Part shown: positions 26,283 to 35,363 of the stretch, in pieces
Layout: each line of letters starts with the position of its first letter
Numbering within the stretch: position 1 is the stretch's first letter
NCBI GenBank assembly: GCA_965213885.1
Contig: OZ243919.1
Coordinates: 3,410,001 to 3,474,000, forward strand
Direction of reading: 5' to 3'
DNA from: VYFG01 sp965213885
Lineage (GTDB): Bacteria; Pseudomonadota; Gammaproteobacteria; Arenicellales; Poriferihabitantaceae
Length of the DNA: 64,000 nucleotides
Program-made: the position numbers and the translations under genes
Notes under the pieces: generated by a model
Seen by the model: the letters and a program-made list of their open reading frames with translations, nothing else
Database searches by the model: none
Told to the model about the DNA's origin: nothing

Positions 26283-27201
26283 GCCCTGCCTCCCGGTTGA
26301 CCGTGTCCAGGAACAGCTGCTCCAGGCGGTTCGACTTGTTGCGCATGCTCTGCACCCGGATTTCCCTGGCGTTGAGCTGGCGGAATACGCCGTTCAGTCC
26401 CTGTTCCTTGGAAATGTCCACCTCCAGCGTGGTGGAATCGGTCAGCCGCCAGCGTCCGCGGCCGAACTCCGGCAACTCGTGCAGGGGGTCCTGCAGATCC
26501 AGTACATAGATCTCCCGCTGGAGCTTCGACAGCAGTTCGCGGGTGCCCGTATTCTCGATAATCTCCCCTTCGTCAATGATGGCGATGTTGCGGCACAGGC
26601 TTTCCGCCTCCTCGAGATAGTGGGTGGTCAGGATGATGGTGGTGCCTACATTGTTGATGCTGCGGATGAACTCCCACATGGACCGGCGGATTTCGATGTC
26701 CACGCCGGCGGTGGGCTCGTCCAGGATCAGCAGTCTGGGTTCGTGCATCAGGGCGCGGGCGATCATGAGGCGCCGCTTCATGCCGCCGGACAACTCCCGG
26801 GAGATGCCGTTGCGTTTGTCCCACAGGTCGAGATGCTTCAGGTAGCGTTCCGCCCGCTCCGTGGCGACGTGCCGGGGAATGCCGTAGTACCCGGCTTGGT
26901 TGAGCACGATCTGCAGCGGCGTCTCGAATGTGCTGAAGTTCACTTCCTGGGGCACCACGCCGATGCAGGCCTTGGCCCCGGGAAAATTCCTGTCGATATC
27001 GATGCCGAAGACCCGGACCTTGCCTCTGGTCTTGTTGATCAGCGAGCAGACAATGCCGATCACCGTGGATTTCCCGGCGCCGTTCTTCCCAAGCAGACCG
27101 AAAAAATCCCCGTCCCGCACCTCGAGGCTGATCCCTTTCAGGGCCTCAAGGCCGTTGGCGTACCGTTTCTCCAGATTCTCGATGGACAGGGCGGCGGTCA
27201 T
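26272..27201 (-). CDS. yadG: ABC transporter ATP-binding protein (YadG-like)
   Basis: This 309-residue protein has Walker A LLGKNGAGKSTVIG, Q-loop VPQEVNFSTFE, signature ELSGGMKRRLMIARALM, Walker B LLILDEPTAGVDIE and TTHYLEEAE. The start MTAALSIENLEKRYANG was chosen. The frame extends 43 residues further but without homology and through the GNAT gene. The C-terminal extension after residue 220 is usual for this family. It forms the pump with the ABC-2 permease. Confidence 0.92.
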   Translation of the reverse strand: MTAALSIENLEKRYANGLEALKGISLEVRDGDFFGLLGKNGAGKSTVIGIVCSLINKTRGKVRVFGIDIDRNFPGAKACIGVVPQEVNFSTFETPLQIVLNQAGYYGIPRHVATERAERYLKHLDLWDKRNGISRELSGGMKRRLMIARALMHEPRLLILDEPTAGVDIEIRRSMWEFIRSINNVGTTIILTTHYLEEAESLCRNIAIIDEGEIIENTGTRELLSKLQREIYVLDLQDPLHELPEFGRGRWRLTDSTTLEVDISKEQGLNGVFRQLNAREIRVQSMRNKSNRLEQLFLDTVNREAGHES

Positions 27202-27211
27202 CGCGGGCGGC

Positions 27212-27637
27212 TCAAAGTGCAAGTCGCATGCGGACATGGGGAATGCCCGCGTCCATGAAGACATCCCCTTCACCGGAAAAACCCTGACGGCGATAGAATT
27301 CCTCTGCGGACACCTGCGCATCCAGGACAATCTCCCGGTCGCCGCGTTCCCGTGCCGCGGATATCAACGTCTGCAGCAGCGCCGACCCCACCCGCCTGGA
27401 GCGCCACTCGGGGAGCACCGCCATGCGGCCGATCTTGCCGCCTGGAAGCAGTCGGCCCGTGCCGATGGGTTTGCCGGCACCGGTAACCGCGAGGGCATGC
27501 ACGTACGACGGATCGCGGGGGTCCCGTTCCAGATCCTCGGGCACCCGCTGTTCCTCGATGAATACCCTGTCCCGGATTGCCCGCAGTGTTGCAGCATGCT
27601 CGTCCCAGGGTACGATCCTGACGTGGAATCCGTTCAC
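27212..27637 (-). CDS. GNAT family N-acetyltransferase (ElaA-like)
   Basis: This 141-residue enzyme starts at GTG, overlapping the DUF3108 stop by 4 bases. Motif D/A appears as GTGRLLPGGKIGRMAVLPEW followed by RSRRVGSALLQTLI, the acetyl-CoA pyrophosphate loop. The tail YRRQGFSGEGDVFMDAGIPH resembles ElaA-like acetyltransferases (F-E-DAGIPHVRM). The acceptor is unknown. It belongs to the pur-linked minus-strand operon. Confidence 0.88.
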   Translation of the reverse strand: MNGFHVRIVPWDEHAATLRAIRDRVFIEEQRVPEDLERDPRDPSYVHALAVTGAGKPIGTGRLLPGGKIGRMAVLPEWRSRRVGSALLQTLISAARERGDREIVLDAQVSAEEFYRRQGFSGEGDVFMDAGIPHVRMRLAL

Positions 27638-28341
27638 GGAAGCAGCTCCATCACGGTGAGCTTGCCCTGGCGGCCCGAGACGATGCGGACCGGGAGCGGA
27701 TCCTCGCCCCGCCGCAGCCACAGCCTGAGGACCCGCCCGGGGTTCCCCGGCGCGGCGTGGTCGTGGCGCAGGGTTGCAAACGTTCCGGCCGGGACCGTGA
27801 CGGTCTCCTCCACCACGCCCGCGGTACCGAACAGGCGCGCCCGTTTGGGATTCACGGAAAGAAACCGTCCCCCTTCGGCGGCCCCGGCGGTCAGAAGCCC
27901 CAGCGGAAACGGGTCCGAGTCCAGTCTGGTTGCGGCGTCGAAACCGGCGGGATCGCCCGCGCTGAAGTGAATCCTGCGGGTCGCATGATCCACTTCGAAG
28001 CTGCGCAGGACCTCGCCGGTCCCGGTCAGCAGTTCCCGGCCGGAAAGCAGGACGGCCTCGCCGTCGCGCATGCGGTACCGCGACTCGATGGTGTGACTGT
28101 CGAGAAACATGGCGGCAAGCAGGCTCGGGCGGCTGACGGATCGTACCAGCCAATCCCCGCCGTCCCGGCTGATGCCGATTTCGATTACGCCTGCGTTGCG
28201 GCCCTGGTAGTCCACGTTGTAGCGCAGCGTCCGTTCGACCGGGGGGCCGGCCAGGACCAGTGCGTCCGGTGAACCGGCGACGGCGGCCAGCAGGGCCAGC
28301 GCGAGCGGGACGAACACCTTCGTGCGCCGCATCGTCATCAC
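27634..28341 (-). CDS. DUF3108 domain periplasmic protein
   Basis: This 235-residue protein has a signal peptide (KVFVPLALALLAAVAGSPDA). The family pattern is YNVDYQGRNAGVIEIGISRD near the start, FEVDHATRRIHFS in the middle and LRLWLRRGEDPLPVRIVSGR at the end. Function is unknown. In many gammaproteobacteria it follows purN in the same operon, as here with 4-base overlaps on both sides. Confidence 0.85.
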   Translation of the reverse strand: MMTMRRTKVFVPLALALLAAVAGSPDALVLAGPPVERTLRYNVDYQGRNAGVIEIGISRDGGDWLVRSVSRPSLLAAMFLDSHTIESRYRMRDGEAVLLSGRELLTGTGEVLRSFEVDHATRRIHFSAGDPAGFDAATRLDSDPFPLGLLTAGAAEGGRFLSVNPKRARLFGTAGVVEETVTVPAGTFATLRHDHAAPGNPGRVLRLWLRRGEDPLPVRIVSGRQGKLTVMELLP

Positions 28342-28952
28342 CGTCTCCCGGTTCCGCCGGCAGTCGCGGCCGTCCCCGGCAGCGCGAGCTTCGCGCCGTA
28401 CTGCCCGATGGCCGCCGGATACAGCCCGTGCTCCACGGACAGCACCCTGGCGGCCAGGGTCTCCACGTCGTCCTCCCGCAGCACCGGCACCCTCGCCTGC
28501 AGGACGACGGGGCCGTCGTCCAGTGCCTCGGTCACCACGTGAACCGTGGCGCCGTGCTCGGTTTCACCGGCCGCCAGCGCCCGCCGGTGGGTGTCGGTAC
28601 CCCTGAACTTGGGCAGCAGGGCCGGGTGAATGTTGAGTATGCGGCCGTCGAAGCGTCGTACAAATCCGGCGCCCAGGATGCGCATGAAACCCGCCAGGAT
28701 GATCAGGTCGGGGTCATATTCCCGGATTTTACCGGCCAGCGCATGGTCGAAGCCGTCGCGGTCCGGGAAATCGCCGTGGGGGATCACGCAGGTCGGGATG
28801 CCGCCGCGACGAGCCCGGTCGAGACCGGAGGCATCCACCCGGTTGCTGATCACGGCCGCAATGCGGGCGCACAGGTCGCCCCTGCCGATTGCGTCCATGA
28901 TCGCCTGCAGGTTACTGCCCCTGCCCGAAATGAGTACTACCAGGGTTATCAT
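28338..28952 (-). CDS. purN: Phosphoribosylglycinamide formyltransferase 1
   Basis: This 204-residue enzyme of purine synthesis transfers formyl from N10-formyl-THF to GAR. It shows LVVLISGRGSNLQAIMDAI at the start, DLIILAGFMRILG, and the catalytic block RILNIHPALLPKFRGTDTHR with the conserved N, H and D (GATVHVVTEALDDGPVV). It lies 19 bases after purM, its usual partner. Confidence 0.95.
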   Translation of the reverse strand: MITLVVLISGRGSNLQAIMDAIGRGDLCARIAAVISNRVDASGLDRARRGGIPTCVIPHGDFPDRDGFDHALAGKIREYDPDLIILAGFMRILGAGFVRRFDGRILNIHPALLPKFRGTDTHRRALAAGETEHGATVHVVTEALDDGPVVLQARVPVLREDDVETLAARVLSVEHGLYPAAIGQYGAKLALPGTAATAGGTGRR

Positions 28953-28971
28953 CCGCCAGCCCCTCCCCGAT

Positions 28972-30030
28972 CTACCACGGATTCTCGAAGCGTATCCCCG
29001 CCCCGCTTTCCCCGCATTCGACCCGGCCGATGGAAATCACGGTTTCGCCATGGTCCTCCAGTACAGCTCTGGCCCTTTCCGCCTGCCCGGCATCCACCGC
29101 GAGGACCATGCCGATGCCGCAATTGAACGTCCGGAGCATCTCGCTGGAGGCGATTCCTCCCTCCGCCTGCAGCCAGCGGAATACTTCCGGCAGGTCCCAG
29201 GCGGACAGGTCAATCACCGCGCTGGTGCCGTCGGGAAGCATCCGCGGCAGGTTTTCGCGGATACCGCCGCCGGTGACATGCGCCGCCGCGGTGACCGGGA
29301 CCGACCCGAGGAGGCCGAGCATGGAGGTGGCATAGATGCGGGTGGGGGCCAGCAGCGCCTCTCCCAGGGTGGTGGTGCCAAGCGGGGCATCCGTGGAGGC
29401 GCCGCACTTCCGGAGAATCTCGCGAATCAGTGAGAATCCGTTGGAATGGGGGCCGGAAGAGGCAAGGCCCAGCAGGACCTGACCCGGCTGCACGGCCGCC
29501 GGGTCGAGAATGCGGTCCTTCTCCACGATGCCCACGGCGAATCCCGCCAGATCGTAGTCGTTCCCCTGGTACATCCCGGGCATTTCCGCGGTTTCGCCGC
29601 CCACCAGGGCGCACCCCGCCAGCCTGCAGCCCTCGGCAATGCCGCGGACGACGGTTTCCGCGAGGTCGACGTCGATGCGCCCGGTGGCGAAATAGTCCAG
29701 GAAGTAGAGCGGCTCGGCGCCGGTCACGAGGATATCGTTGACGCACATCGCCACCAGGTCGATGCCGACGGTATCGTGGCAATCCAGGGCGGACGCCAGT
29801 TTCAGCTTCGTGCCGACCCCGTCCGTGCCGGACACCAGTACGGGATTGCGGTATTCGTCCAGGGGCAGTTCGAACAGGGCGCCGAAGCCGCCGATCCCGC
29901 CCAGCACGCCAGGCCTGTGGGTCTGCCGCACCACTGGCCGTATCCGGCGGACCAGTTCATTGCCGGCATCGATGCTCACACCGCTGTTGCGGTAATCCAG
30001 GGGCCGGTTGTCGGGATCGGGGGTAGACAA
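28972..30030 (-). CDS. purM: Phosphoribosylformylglycinamidine cyclo-ligase
   Basis: This 352-residue AIR synthetase has the ATP-grasp-like PurM fold: LDYRNSGVSIDAGNELVRRI, GFGALFELP, VLVSGTDGVGTKLKLA (substrate loop) and CALVGGETAEMPGMY, with HVTGGGIRENLPRML. It makes aminoimidazole ribotide from FGAM. It leads the minus-strand operon purM-purN-DUF3108-GNAT-yadG-yadH. Confidence 0.95.
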   Translation of the reverse strand: MSTPDPDNRPLDYRNSGVSIDAGNELVRRIRPVVRQTHRPGVLGGIGGFGALFELPLDEYRNPVLVSGTDGVGTKLKLASALDCHDTVGIDLVAMCVNDILVTGAEPLYFLDYFATGRIDVDLAETVVRGIAEGCRLAGCALVGGETAEMPGMYQGNDYDLAGFAVGIVEKDRILDPAAVQPGQVLLGLASSGPHSNGFSLIREILRKCGASTDAPLGTTTLGEALLAPTRIYATSMLGLLGSVPVTAAAHVTGGGIRENLPRMLPDGTSAVIDLSAWDLPEVFRWLQAEGGIASSEMLRTFNCGIGMVLAVDAGQAERARAVLEDHGETVISIGRVECGESGAGIRFENPW

Positions 30031-30532
30031 GAATGGGCGGGGCGGGAAAATCGGGAATTATGCCTGATTCGGCCGTGTTTCGCCGTCAGGGGAAGGGGAT
30101 TATAGTCGCAACCCGGCAATGCCTTGGCCGGCACCGATTCCCCGGTCTCCGTTCGGGGCGATCGGCTACAGCCCGGGAGATCCATGGCCGGTGACGGTCC
30201 CTGGGCCGGAAAACAACGGCGGGGATGAGACCGGCCGAAGCCCGGCAGTATTCGTTCCGGGCATCGGCATGGGACTGCAGTGTCCGATCGGCAGGTACTA
30301 CACAGGGACCAGGCCCGCGCTTCGGGTACACCCCGGCGCGCGCGACCTTGACTTCGGTATCGGTGCCGGGCCATTCGCGCCGGTCGAGGGCCACCAACGC
30401 CCTCCCGTCCCCACGGCTACCTCACAGCACCGATAGCCGAACCCAGCGGAGAAGTCCAGAATCGCCGCCAACTCATTGTCAGACAGTGTGAACGGACAAA
30501 GAATGCTACCGCCCGATCTGTAGAGTGTAGAG
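30031..30532. other. Divergent intergenic region, no supported gene
   Basis: About 500 bases between purM and the P450 gene. A minus-strand frame around 30100-30480 reads partly like protein (ELAAILDFSAGFGYR near its start) but is broken by stops. I could not assign it, and it may be gene debris at the left edge of the low-GC island. Confidence 0.4.
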
Positions 30533-30561
30533 TTGACAGGCTTCGGGCACGCAACTACACT
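30533..30561 (+). promoter_or_regulatory. Strong sigma-70 promoter of the GPP34-P450 gene
   Basis: A perfect -35 TTGACA (30533-30538) and a -10 TACACT (30556-30561) are spaced by exactly 17 bases. Transcription would start near 30568. That is 36 bases before the ATG at 30604, and only about 6 before the alternative GTG at 30574. This favours the ATG. Confidence 0.7.
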
Positions 30562-30603
30562 TTATTTAACTCGGTGCATCGTTTGAGCGGACTTGTTTAC
30601 GCC

Positions 30604-32625
30604 ATGGTGAAGCGTTCGTTGAATATTCCGCAAGAATTCCTTTGCATGATTCTCAACGAGCAGACCGGTTACTTCTACCAATTGGAAGGTTGGAACTTGA
30701 ACTGCGTCATCGTAGGTGCGGTTCTGGCAGATCTTGCCCTGAAATCACGCATCGATTCGGACGAACAATCACTTATTCTTCTCTCCGAAACCAAAACCGG
30801 GAATCCCATATTGGACCCGTGCCTGGAGACAATAGCAGCACATTCAGGCCCGCAAAAAGACACACGTTACTGGATTGAACAGCTTACAGTTCATTCCGAG
30901 ACCATCATTAGCGATACTTTGAAATCCTTGGTTGATTTAGGAGTTTTGAAGCATTATGAAGGTGAATTTTATACAATAGAGGAATCCGCTCGGCATGGAG
31001 AATCGAAAGAAAATCACACCGGTAAAAAGGTCGATCCATATGTCAAGGCGCGCATTAGAAAAGCGATTTTCACCGATACGATTCCCGACCCAGAAGACTC
31101 CTTTATCATCGGCCTGTTGAACGCGTGCAATGTTCTTCCACTCATTTTTGAAATCGATGAAGAAAACGAAAAGCGTATCGAGTGGATTTGCAATACGGAG
31201 CTAATCAATCGGGATATCTCTGCTGCCGTTAAGCAAACTATCATTACACCGAGGTTGCGACAGACATTTCTCACAAGAAAAATTCCGAAGATTCCTCTGA
31301 AAAGCATACTTTCAAACCAACAATTCAGGGACGGAAACCTTCCGGCTTTATTTGGTAGTCTCGCCGAACAATATGGCCCGGTCTTTCAAATTAGTGTGCC
31401 GTTTCAAAAAACGCGAACATTCATGGCCGGGCCCGAGATCAATCAATGGACATCTCGAAATGCGCGCAGGTTCATGACGTCCGGGAATTTTTTCCGGGAC
31501 GTGGAAAAAGCTTGTGGTGCAAACGGATTGATCCCGTCATTGGATGGCGCGGAGCATTTCCAATTCCGGAAATTGATGGCAAAAATCTATTCTACTGCAA
31601 GAATCGACGAAAGGCTGGATGAACTATGTCGACTGAATCAACAATTCATGATATCTGGAAACTGGCAAGAAGGTTCGGAACTGGAAGTACAGCGAGATGC
31701 TCGATTAATGATCAACTTGCAAATGTTTCAACTTCTTCTCAGTACGAATGCACAAGATCTGTTTGAGGATTTGGTCAAATGGAATGAAAGGGCAATCATC
31801 TGTCACGTCGGAGACCTCCTGCCAAAATTCCTGTTGCACACGCCTGCTATGAAACGTCGTTTCCGGCTTTACGACGAACTCTTGCAACGCATCGAACAAA
31901 ATCATACTCCTTATCAGCGCGCAGATGCTATGCAGGGTTTGGGAGATGATCTTATTTCCTTACACAGCAACGATCCGCAATTTCTTCCCGAACAAAACCT
32001 TCCATTTATGTTAGCAGTGACACCGGTATTTCAGAGCATTTATCTTGGCGATAGTTTGGGATTTGCGCTTTTTGAAATGGCAAGACAACCGGAGCTTGCT
32101 GCGAAAATTTGTAAAGAAGCAAATGCTATTTTTGACGCCGGTGGTTTATGTGGCAGTAATTTTTCGCTGGACAAATGTGACACTACGCGTCGTTTCATCA
32201 TGGAATGCCTGCGTAAATACCCAATTATTCCCATGGTAGTGCGTAACGTGGCGAATTCTTGTGTTGTGGAGAATTATTCGCTACCGCTTGGAGAACGGTT
32301 GTTTATTATACAATCCGCGTCTCATTATATGAATTGTAGCTTTCCGGACCCCTATAAATTTGATATCGACCGTTATCTGCCATCGCGCAAAGAACATCAT
32401 GGTTCCGGATATGCTCCGTTTGGGCTGGACACCCACAAGTGTATGGGCCAGATATGGGTGCGTTTTCAGTTAATACTTACCCTGTTGAATATTGCATATC
32501 ATTTTGAGTTTGTGCCGTTGCCCAGAAATTATAGACTCAAGATTAACCCCGTGCCGGGATTGTCAGTTACCAGGAAACTGAAACTGCGTATCGCAAAGCA
32601 ATTACACGAGTTGCCGACTACTTGA
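30604..32625 (+). CDS. GPP34 (GOLPH3-like) domain fused to cytochrome P450
   Basis: This is a 673-residue two-domain protein. Residues about 8-185 match the GPP34/GOLPH3 lipid-binding fold: NIPQEFLCMILNEQTGYFY, then VIVGAVLADLALKSRID, NPILDPCLETIA, DTRYWIEQL and a late DPEDSFIIGLLNACNVL. Residues about 235-660 are a cytochrome P450. It has C-helix DGAEHFQFRKLM, ExxR E534-R537 in MECLRKYP, the meander FDIDRYLP and a heme loop FGLDTHKCMG with Cys 613. The I helix (about 470-492) reads TPVFQSIYLGDS, without the AGxDT acid-alcohol pair. There is no membrane anchor, so the GPP34 part may dock it to membrane phospholipid. Composition is much AT-richer than the neighbours, which suggests transfer. 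GTG at 30574 is an alternative start. Substrate and redox partner are unknown. Confidence 0.85.
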   Translation: MVKRSLNIPQEFLCMILNEQTGYFYQLEGWNLNCVIVGAVLADLALKSRIDSDEQSLILLSETKTGNPILDPCLETIAAHSGPQKDTRYWIEQLTVHSETIISDTLKSLVDLGVLKHYEGEFYTIEESARHGESKENHTGKKVDPYVKARIRKAIFTDTIPDPEDSFIIGLLNACNVLPLIFEIDEENEKRIEWICNTELINRDISAAVKQTIITPRLRQTFLTRKIPKIPLKSILSNQQFRDGNLPALFGSLAEQYGPVFQISVPFQKTRTFMAGPEINQWTSRNARRFMTSGNFFRDVEKACGANGLIPSLDGAEHFQFRKLMAKIYSTARIDERLDELCRLNQQFMISGNWQEGSELEVQRDARLMINLQMFQLLLSTNAQDLFEDLVKWNERAIICHVGDLLPKFLLHTPAMKRRFRLYDELLQRIEQNHTPYQRADAMQGLGDDLISLHSNDPQFLPEQNLPFMLAVTPVFQSIYLGDSLGFALFEMARQPELAAKICKEANAIFDAGGLCGSNFSLDKCDTTRRFIMECLRKYPIIPMVVRNVANSCVVENYSLPLGERLFIIQSASHYMNCSFPDPYKFDIDRYLPSRKEHHGSGYAPFGLDTHKCMGQIWVRFQLILTLLNIAYHFEFVPLPRNYRLKINPVPGLSVTRKLKLRIAKQLHELPTT

Positions 32626-32765
32626 AGTATTTTCCCTGATGCAGGCCTCTGACCGGCAATATGTATACGCAATGGCAGGGGAGGGGCCCTGGACTTGGAC
32701 TGTCGCAACCGTGCACACCCCACGGAGCGCTCTGGCGCTCCAGGCGCGGCCAAACCCGCCGGATA

Positions 32766-32880
32766 TCCCCAAGCATAAGCGTGACAGGCCCTACCGTTTG
32801 ACGGATCGCCAGAAGAACCGGTTCATGACCTTGAAGAAGACCGACAGTACCGAAGCGGCGGCGGCCAGGACGCGCGGGCT
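32766..32880 (+). mobile_element. Short remnant of an ISL3-type transposase
   Basis: The frame reads LTDRQKNRFMTLKKTDST, followed by EAAAARTR. It lines up with MTRRQKSRFQVLRESTLKTA in the transposase at 35.4-36.1 kb, with the same Q-K-RF-L spacing. Only about 35 residues remain and no ends are visible. Nothing else is recognised in the 405-base gap 32626-33030. The assignment rests on that internal comparison. Confidence 0.4.
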
Positions 32881-33030
32881 TCAACCCGGCCAACCAGCAA
32901 CTCGCCGCCGGTGCCGGTCCGTTGCTGGATTGGGAGTAAGAAGCCGAAGCCGCCAGTTACTTGGCTTGGCCGAGAGAACGAGAACATTCATACGCTAACA
33001 TGTCAACCTGATGTTCTGGGTACCCGGATG

Positions 33031-35331
33031 TCATCGGCGCTTTGCCTTATCGAGAACCATAAGTAGCGGTGGGAACAACAGAAAATCCGCAACCACTGCA
33101 ATGATGACCATTAGTCCTACCAGCAGGCCGAGTGTCTGATTGGTCGATAGCCCCGATAAACCAAATACCAGAAACCCCAGTGCAAAAATCAACGTTGTGG
33201 TCAGCAGAGGTCTGCCCACCAGTCTGAAAGTTGGCGCAATTGCCTCTGCCGGTGACATGCCCTCTGCGCGTGACTTCTGATATTTGGATAGCAGGTGGAT
33301 GGTATCGTCCACGACAATACCAAACGCTATAGCAGTAACAAGTGAGGCCGCAATACTGACGGTTCCCACAGCATAACCCCACGCTCCCATTGCCATGATT
33401 GCCGGCAAGAAATTAGGCACCAGACTCAGCAGCCCCAGACGCAGGCTTTTGAATACAATAATCAAAAGCAGAGAAACGATTGACATTGCCATGAAGGTGC
33501 CAATCAACATTTTTTCTATGTTTCTCATTACCGAGTAAGCGCTGACAATGACAACGCCAGTTGCCCCGGTTTGCATCTGTGGTGCGTTTTTCTGCAACCA
33601 GGAGATCGCTCGATTATCCAATTCAATTTGCTCCTTGACCGACATTTGTTTGATGACGACCGTCGTGCGAGTTGCCGCACGATCAAAGGTGATCAAATTG
33701 TTCAGATCGAGTCCAGCCGGGAGAGAGAGCTCATAAAGAAACAGATACTGCGCTGCAAGTTCAGAGTTGTCAGGAAGGGTATAGGAACCGACTGCGTCAC
33801 CGTGCAGACTCTGATTCAGTCGTTTCATGACATCGGCAATCGAGTTGACATGAGAGACTTCGGGCTGCTTGCGAAGCCAATTTGCAAATGAATCTACCTG
33901 CTCCAGATACTCGATGTCAGTGATGCCCCCTTCGCGCCCGGAATTCAGTGAATATTCAAAGTAATCCAGTCCGGAAAAATTATCATTGATAAAATCGGCA
34001 GACCGGCGCAACTCGTAGCTTTCGTTGAGGAGTTTGACATTGTTATCGTTTAATTCAATTCTCAAAATCCCAACTATACTCACCAATGACAAAATAGCGA
34101 AAGCCCAGAGCAATAGAGTGCTTTTGGAAGCAACAAAAGTTCCCAAACGGTCAAAAAATTGTACGCCAATATTTTGCTTGGATGGCGCGCGCATGGGCAT
34201 TATTGACAACAACGCAGGCAAGAGCGTGACCGAATAAACAAATGCAAGCATGGCACCAAACGCAACGATATTGCCCATGACTCGAAAAGGCGGCATTTCC
34301 GAAAAATTCAGACTCAGAAAACCAATCGTGGTTGTGATCGAAGTGAGAAAAATCGGGCGGGCGTTCGTTTGCAGGGAATAAACGATAGCGGCCGCACGTT
34401 CCATTCCGAGAAGTCTTCCACCCGTCATTCCTTGAATTAAATGGACGGAGTGTGCGACGGCAATCGCCATCAGGACGAATGGCGCGGCGCCGCTCTCTGC
34501 GTAGAATTTCAAACCGATCCAGCCAGAAAGTCCGAAACTCGATGCCATCACTGCGATGATCATGATGACAATTCCAAAAACCGCCCAAGCCGAACGAAGT
34601 AAGAAAGCGGCCACCAGCACCATCATCGCAAATGCAATCGGTGCGAGAATGGACATATCGTCAGTCAATGCGTCGCGAACAGCCCGATCCAGCAATAATT
34701 CACCATAGATGTAGTATTCGATGTCAGGGTGCGCAGCGCGCTGCTGGTTGACAAGATCGTAGAGAGTGTCGACCACTTTATCTTTTGCCTGTTCCCGTGC
34801 CTTATCGGGAAGTGCCAGGCTTATGGTCAGCCCAGCCAGACGGCCGTCGCGAGAGACAAACCGACCGACTGTCTCCTGTGTGGTGAGAGCAATAGATCGA
34901 ACCCGTTCGATATCTCCATCATCAAGAAACGCAGCATCATCAACCAATGGTTCGACAATCAGAATGTCTTCTTGACCTTCGGTGTGCGAATAGTTCGTAA
35001 TGGAATCAACACGAGTAGCATAAGGTGTTTGCCACAATGCTTCCGTTAAGTTCTCAACCGCAACAAGTGTTTCGCGCGTGAAAAGGGTGTGATTTGACGG
35101 GGCAGCAACGACGAGTACGCCGTCGGACAAGGCGTAGAGATCTTCGAAGTTATCCAGTTTGGTCAAGTGTGGATCACCTTCATTGAAGTGATTTCGGAGG
35201 TCCACATTGACGGTAATTAGCTGCTGCACTCCCGCGGTGAGGATTGCGATCACCATGAAACTGATGGCTATCGTCCATGCGGGGTGTCCCACAACCAAGT
35301 CGAAAAAGCCGGACTTCAATTTAGATATCAT
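33031..35331 (-). CDS. RND superfamily (MMPL) exporter
   Basis: This is a 766-residue inner-membrane protein with the duplicated RND layout. One helix at about 12-32 is followed by a periplasmic loop and five helices, and the pattern then repeats in the second half. The paired motifs VLMAIAVAHSVHLIQGM and AIAFGIVVDDTIHLLSKYQK mark the proton-relay helices, with the VDD acids only in the second half. The family (COG1033, MMPL/HpnN-like) exports lipids or hydrophobic compounds without an outer-membrane partner gene. The start MISKLKSGFF at 35331 was preferred over an ATG at 35367 that overlaps the transposase stop. It is convergent with the GPP34-P450 gene and of similarly low GC. Confidence 0.88.
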   Translation of the reverse strand: MISKLKSGFFDLVVGHPAWTIAISFMVIAILTAGVQQLITVNVDLRNHFNEGDPHLTKLDNFEDLYALSDGVLVVAAPSNHTLFTRETLVAVENLTEALWQTPYATRVDSITNYSHTEGQEDILIVEPLVDDAAFLDDGDIERVRSIALTTQETVGRFVSRDGRLAGLTISLALPDKAREQAKDKVVDTLYDLVNQQRAAHPDIEYYIYGELLLDRAVRDALTDDMSILAPIAFAMMVLVAAFLLRSAWAVFGIVIMIIAVMASSFGLSGWIGLKFYAESGAAPFVLMAIAVAHSVHLIQGMTGGRLLGMERAAAIVYSLQTNARPIFLTSITTTIGFLSLNFSEMPPFRVMGNIVAFGAMLAFVYSVTLLPALLSIMPMRAPSKQNIGVQFFDRLGTFVASKSTLLLWAFAILSLVSIVGILRIELNDNNVKLLNESYELRRSADFINDNFSGLDYFEYSLNSGREGGITDIEYLEQVDSFANWLRKQPEVSHVNSIADVMKRLNQSLHGDAVGSYTLPDNSELAAQYLFLYELSLPAGLDLNNLITFDRAATRTTVVIKQMSVKEQIELDNRAISWLQKNAPQMQTGATGVVIVSAYSVMRNIEKMLIGTFMAMSIVSLLLIIVFKSLRLGLLSLVPNFLPAIMAMGAWGYAVGTVSIAASLVTAIAFGIVVDDTIHLLSKYQKSRAEGMSPAEAIAPTFRLVGRPLLTTTLIFALGFLVFGLSGLSTNQTLGLLVGLMVIIAVVADFLLFPPLLMVLDKAKRR

Positions 35332-35363
35332 GGTGGGCTCTTCCCCAAATCGAGTGGGTAGAT

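Noticed and set aside
26281..27258. 325-residue plus-strand frame over the ABC ATPase
   Set aside because: Shadow of the minus-strand ATPase, which has Walker A, signature and Walker B motifs.
30604..32625. Reading the P450 gene as two separate genes
   Set aside because: A single open frame without internal stop, ribosome site or compositional break joins the GPP34 and P450 parts.
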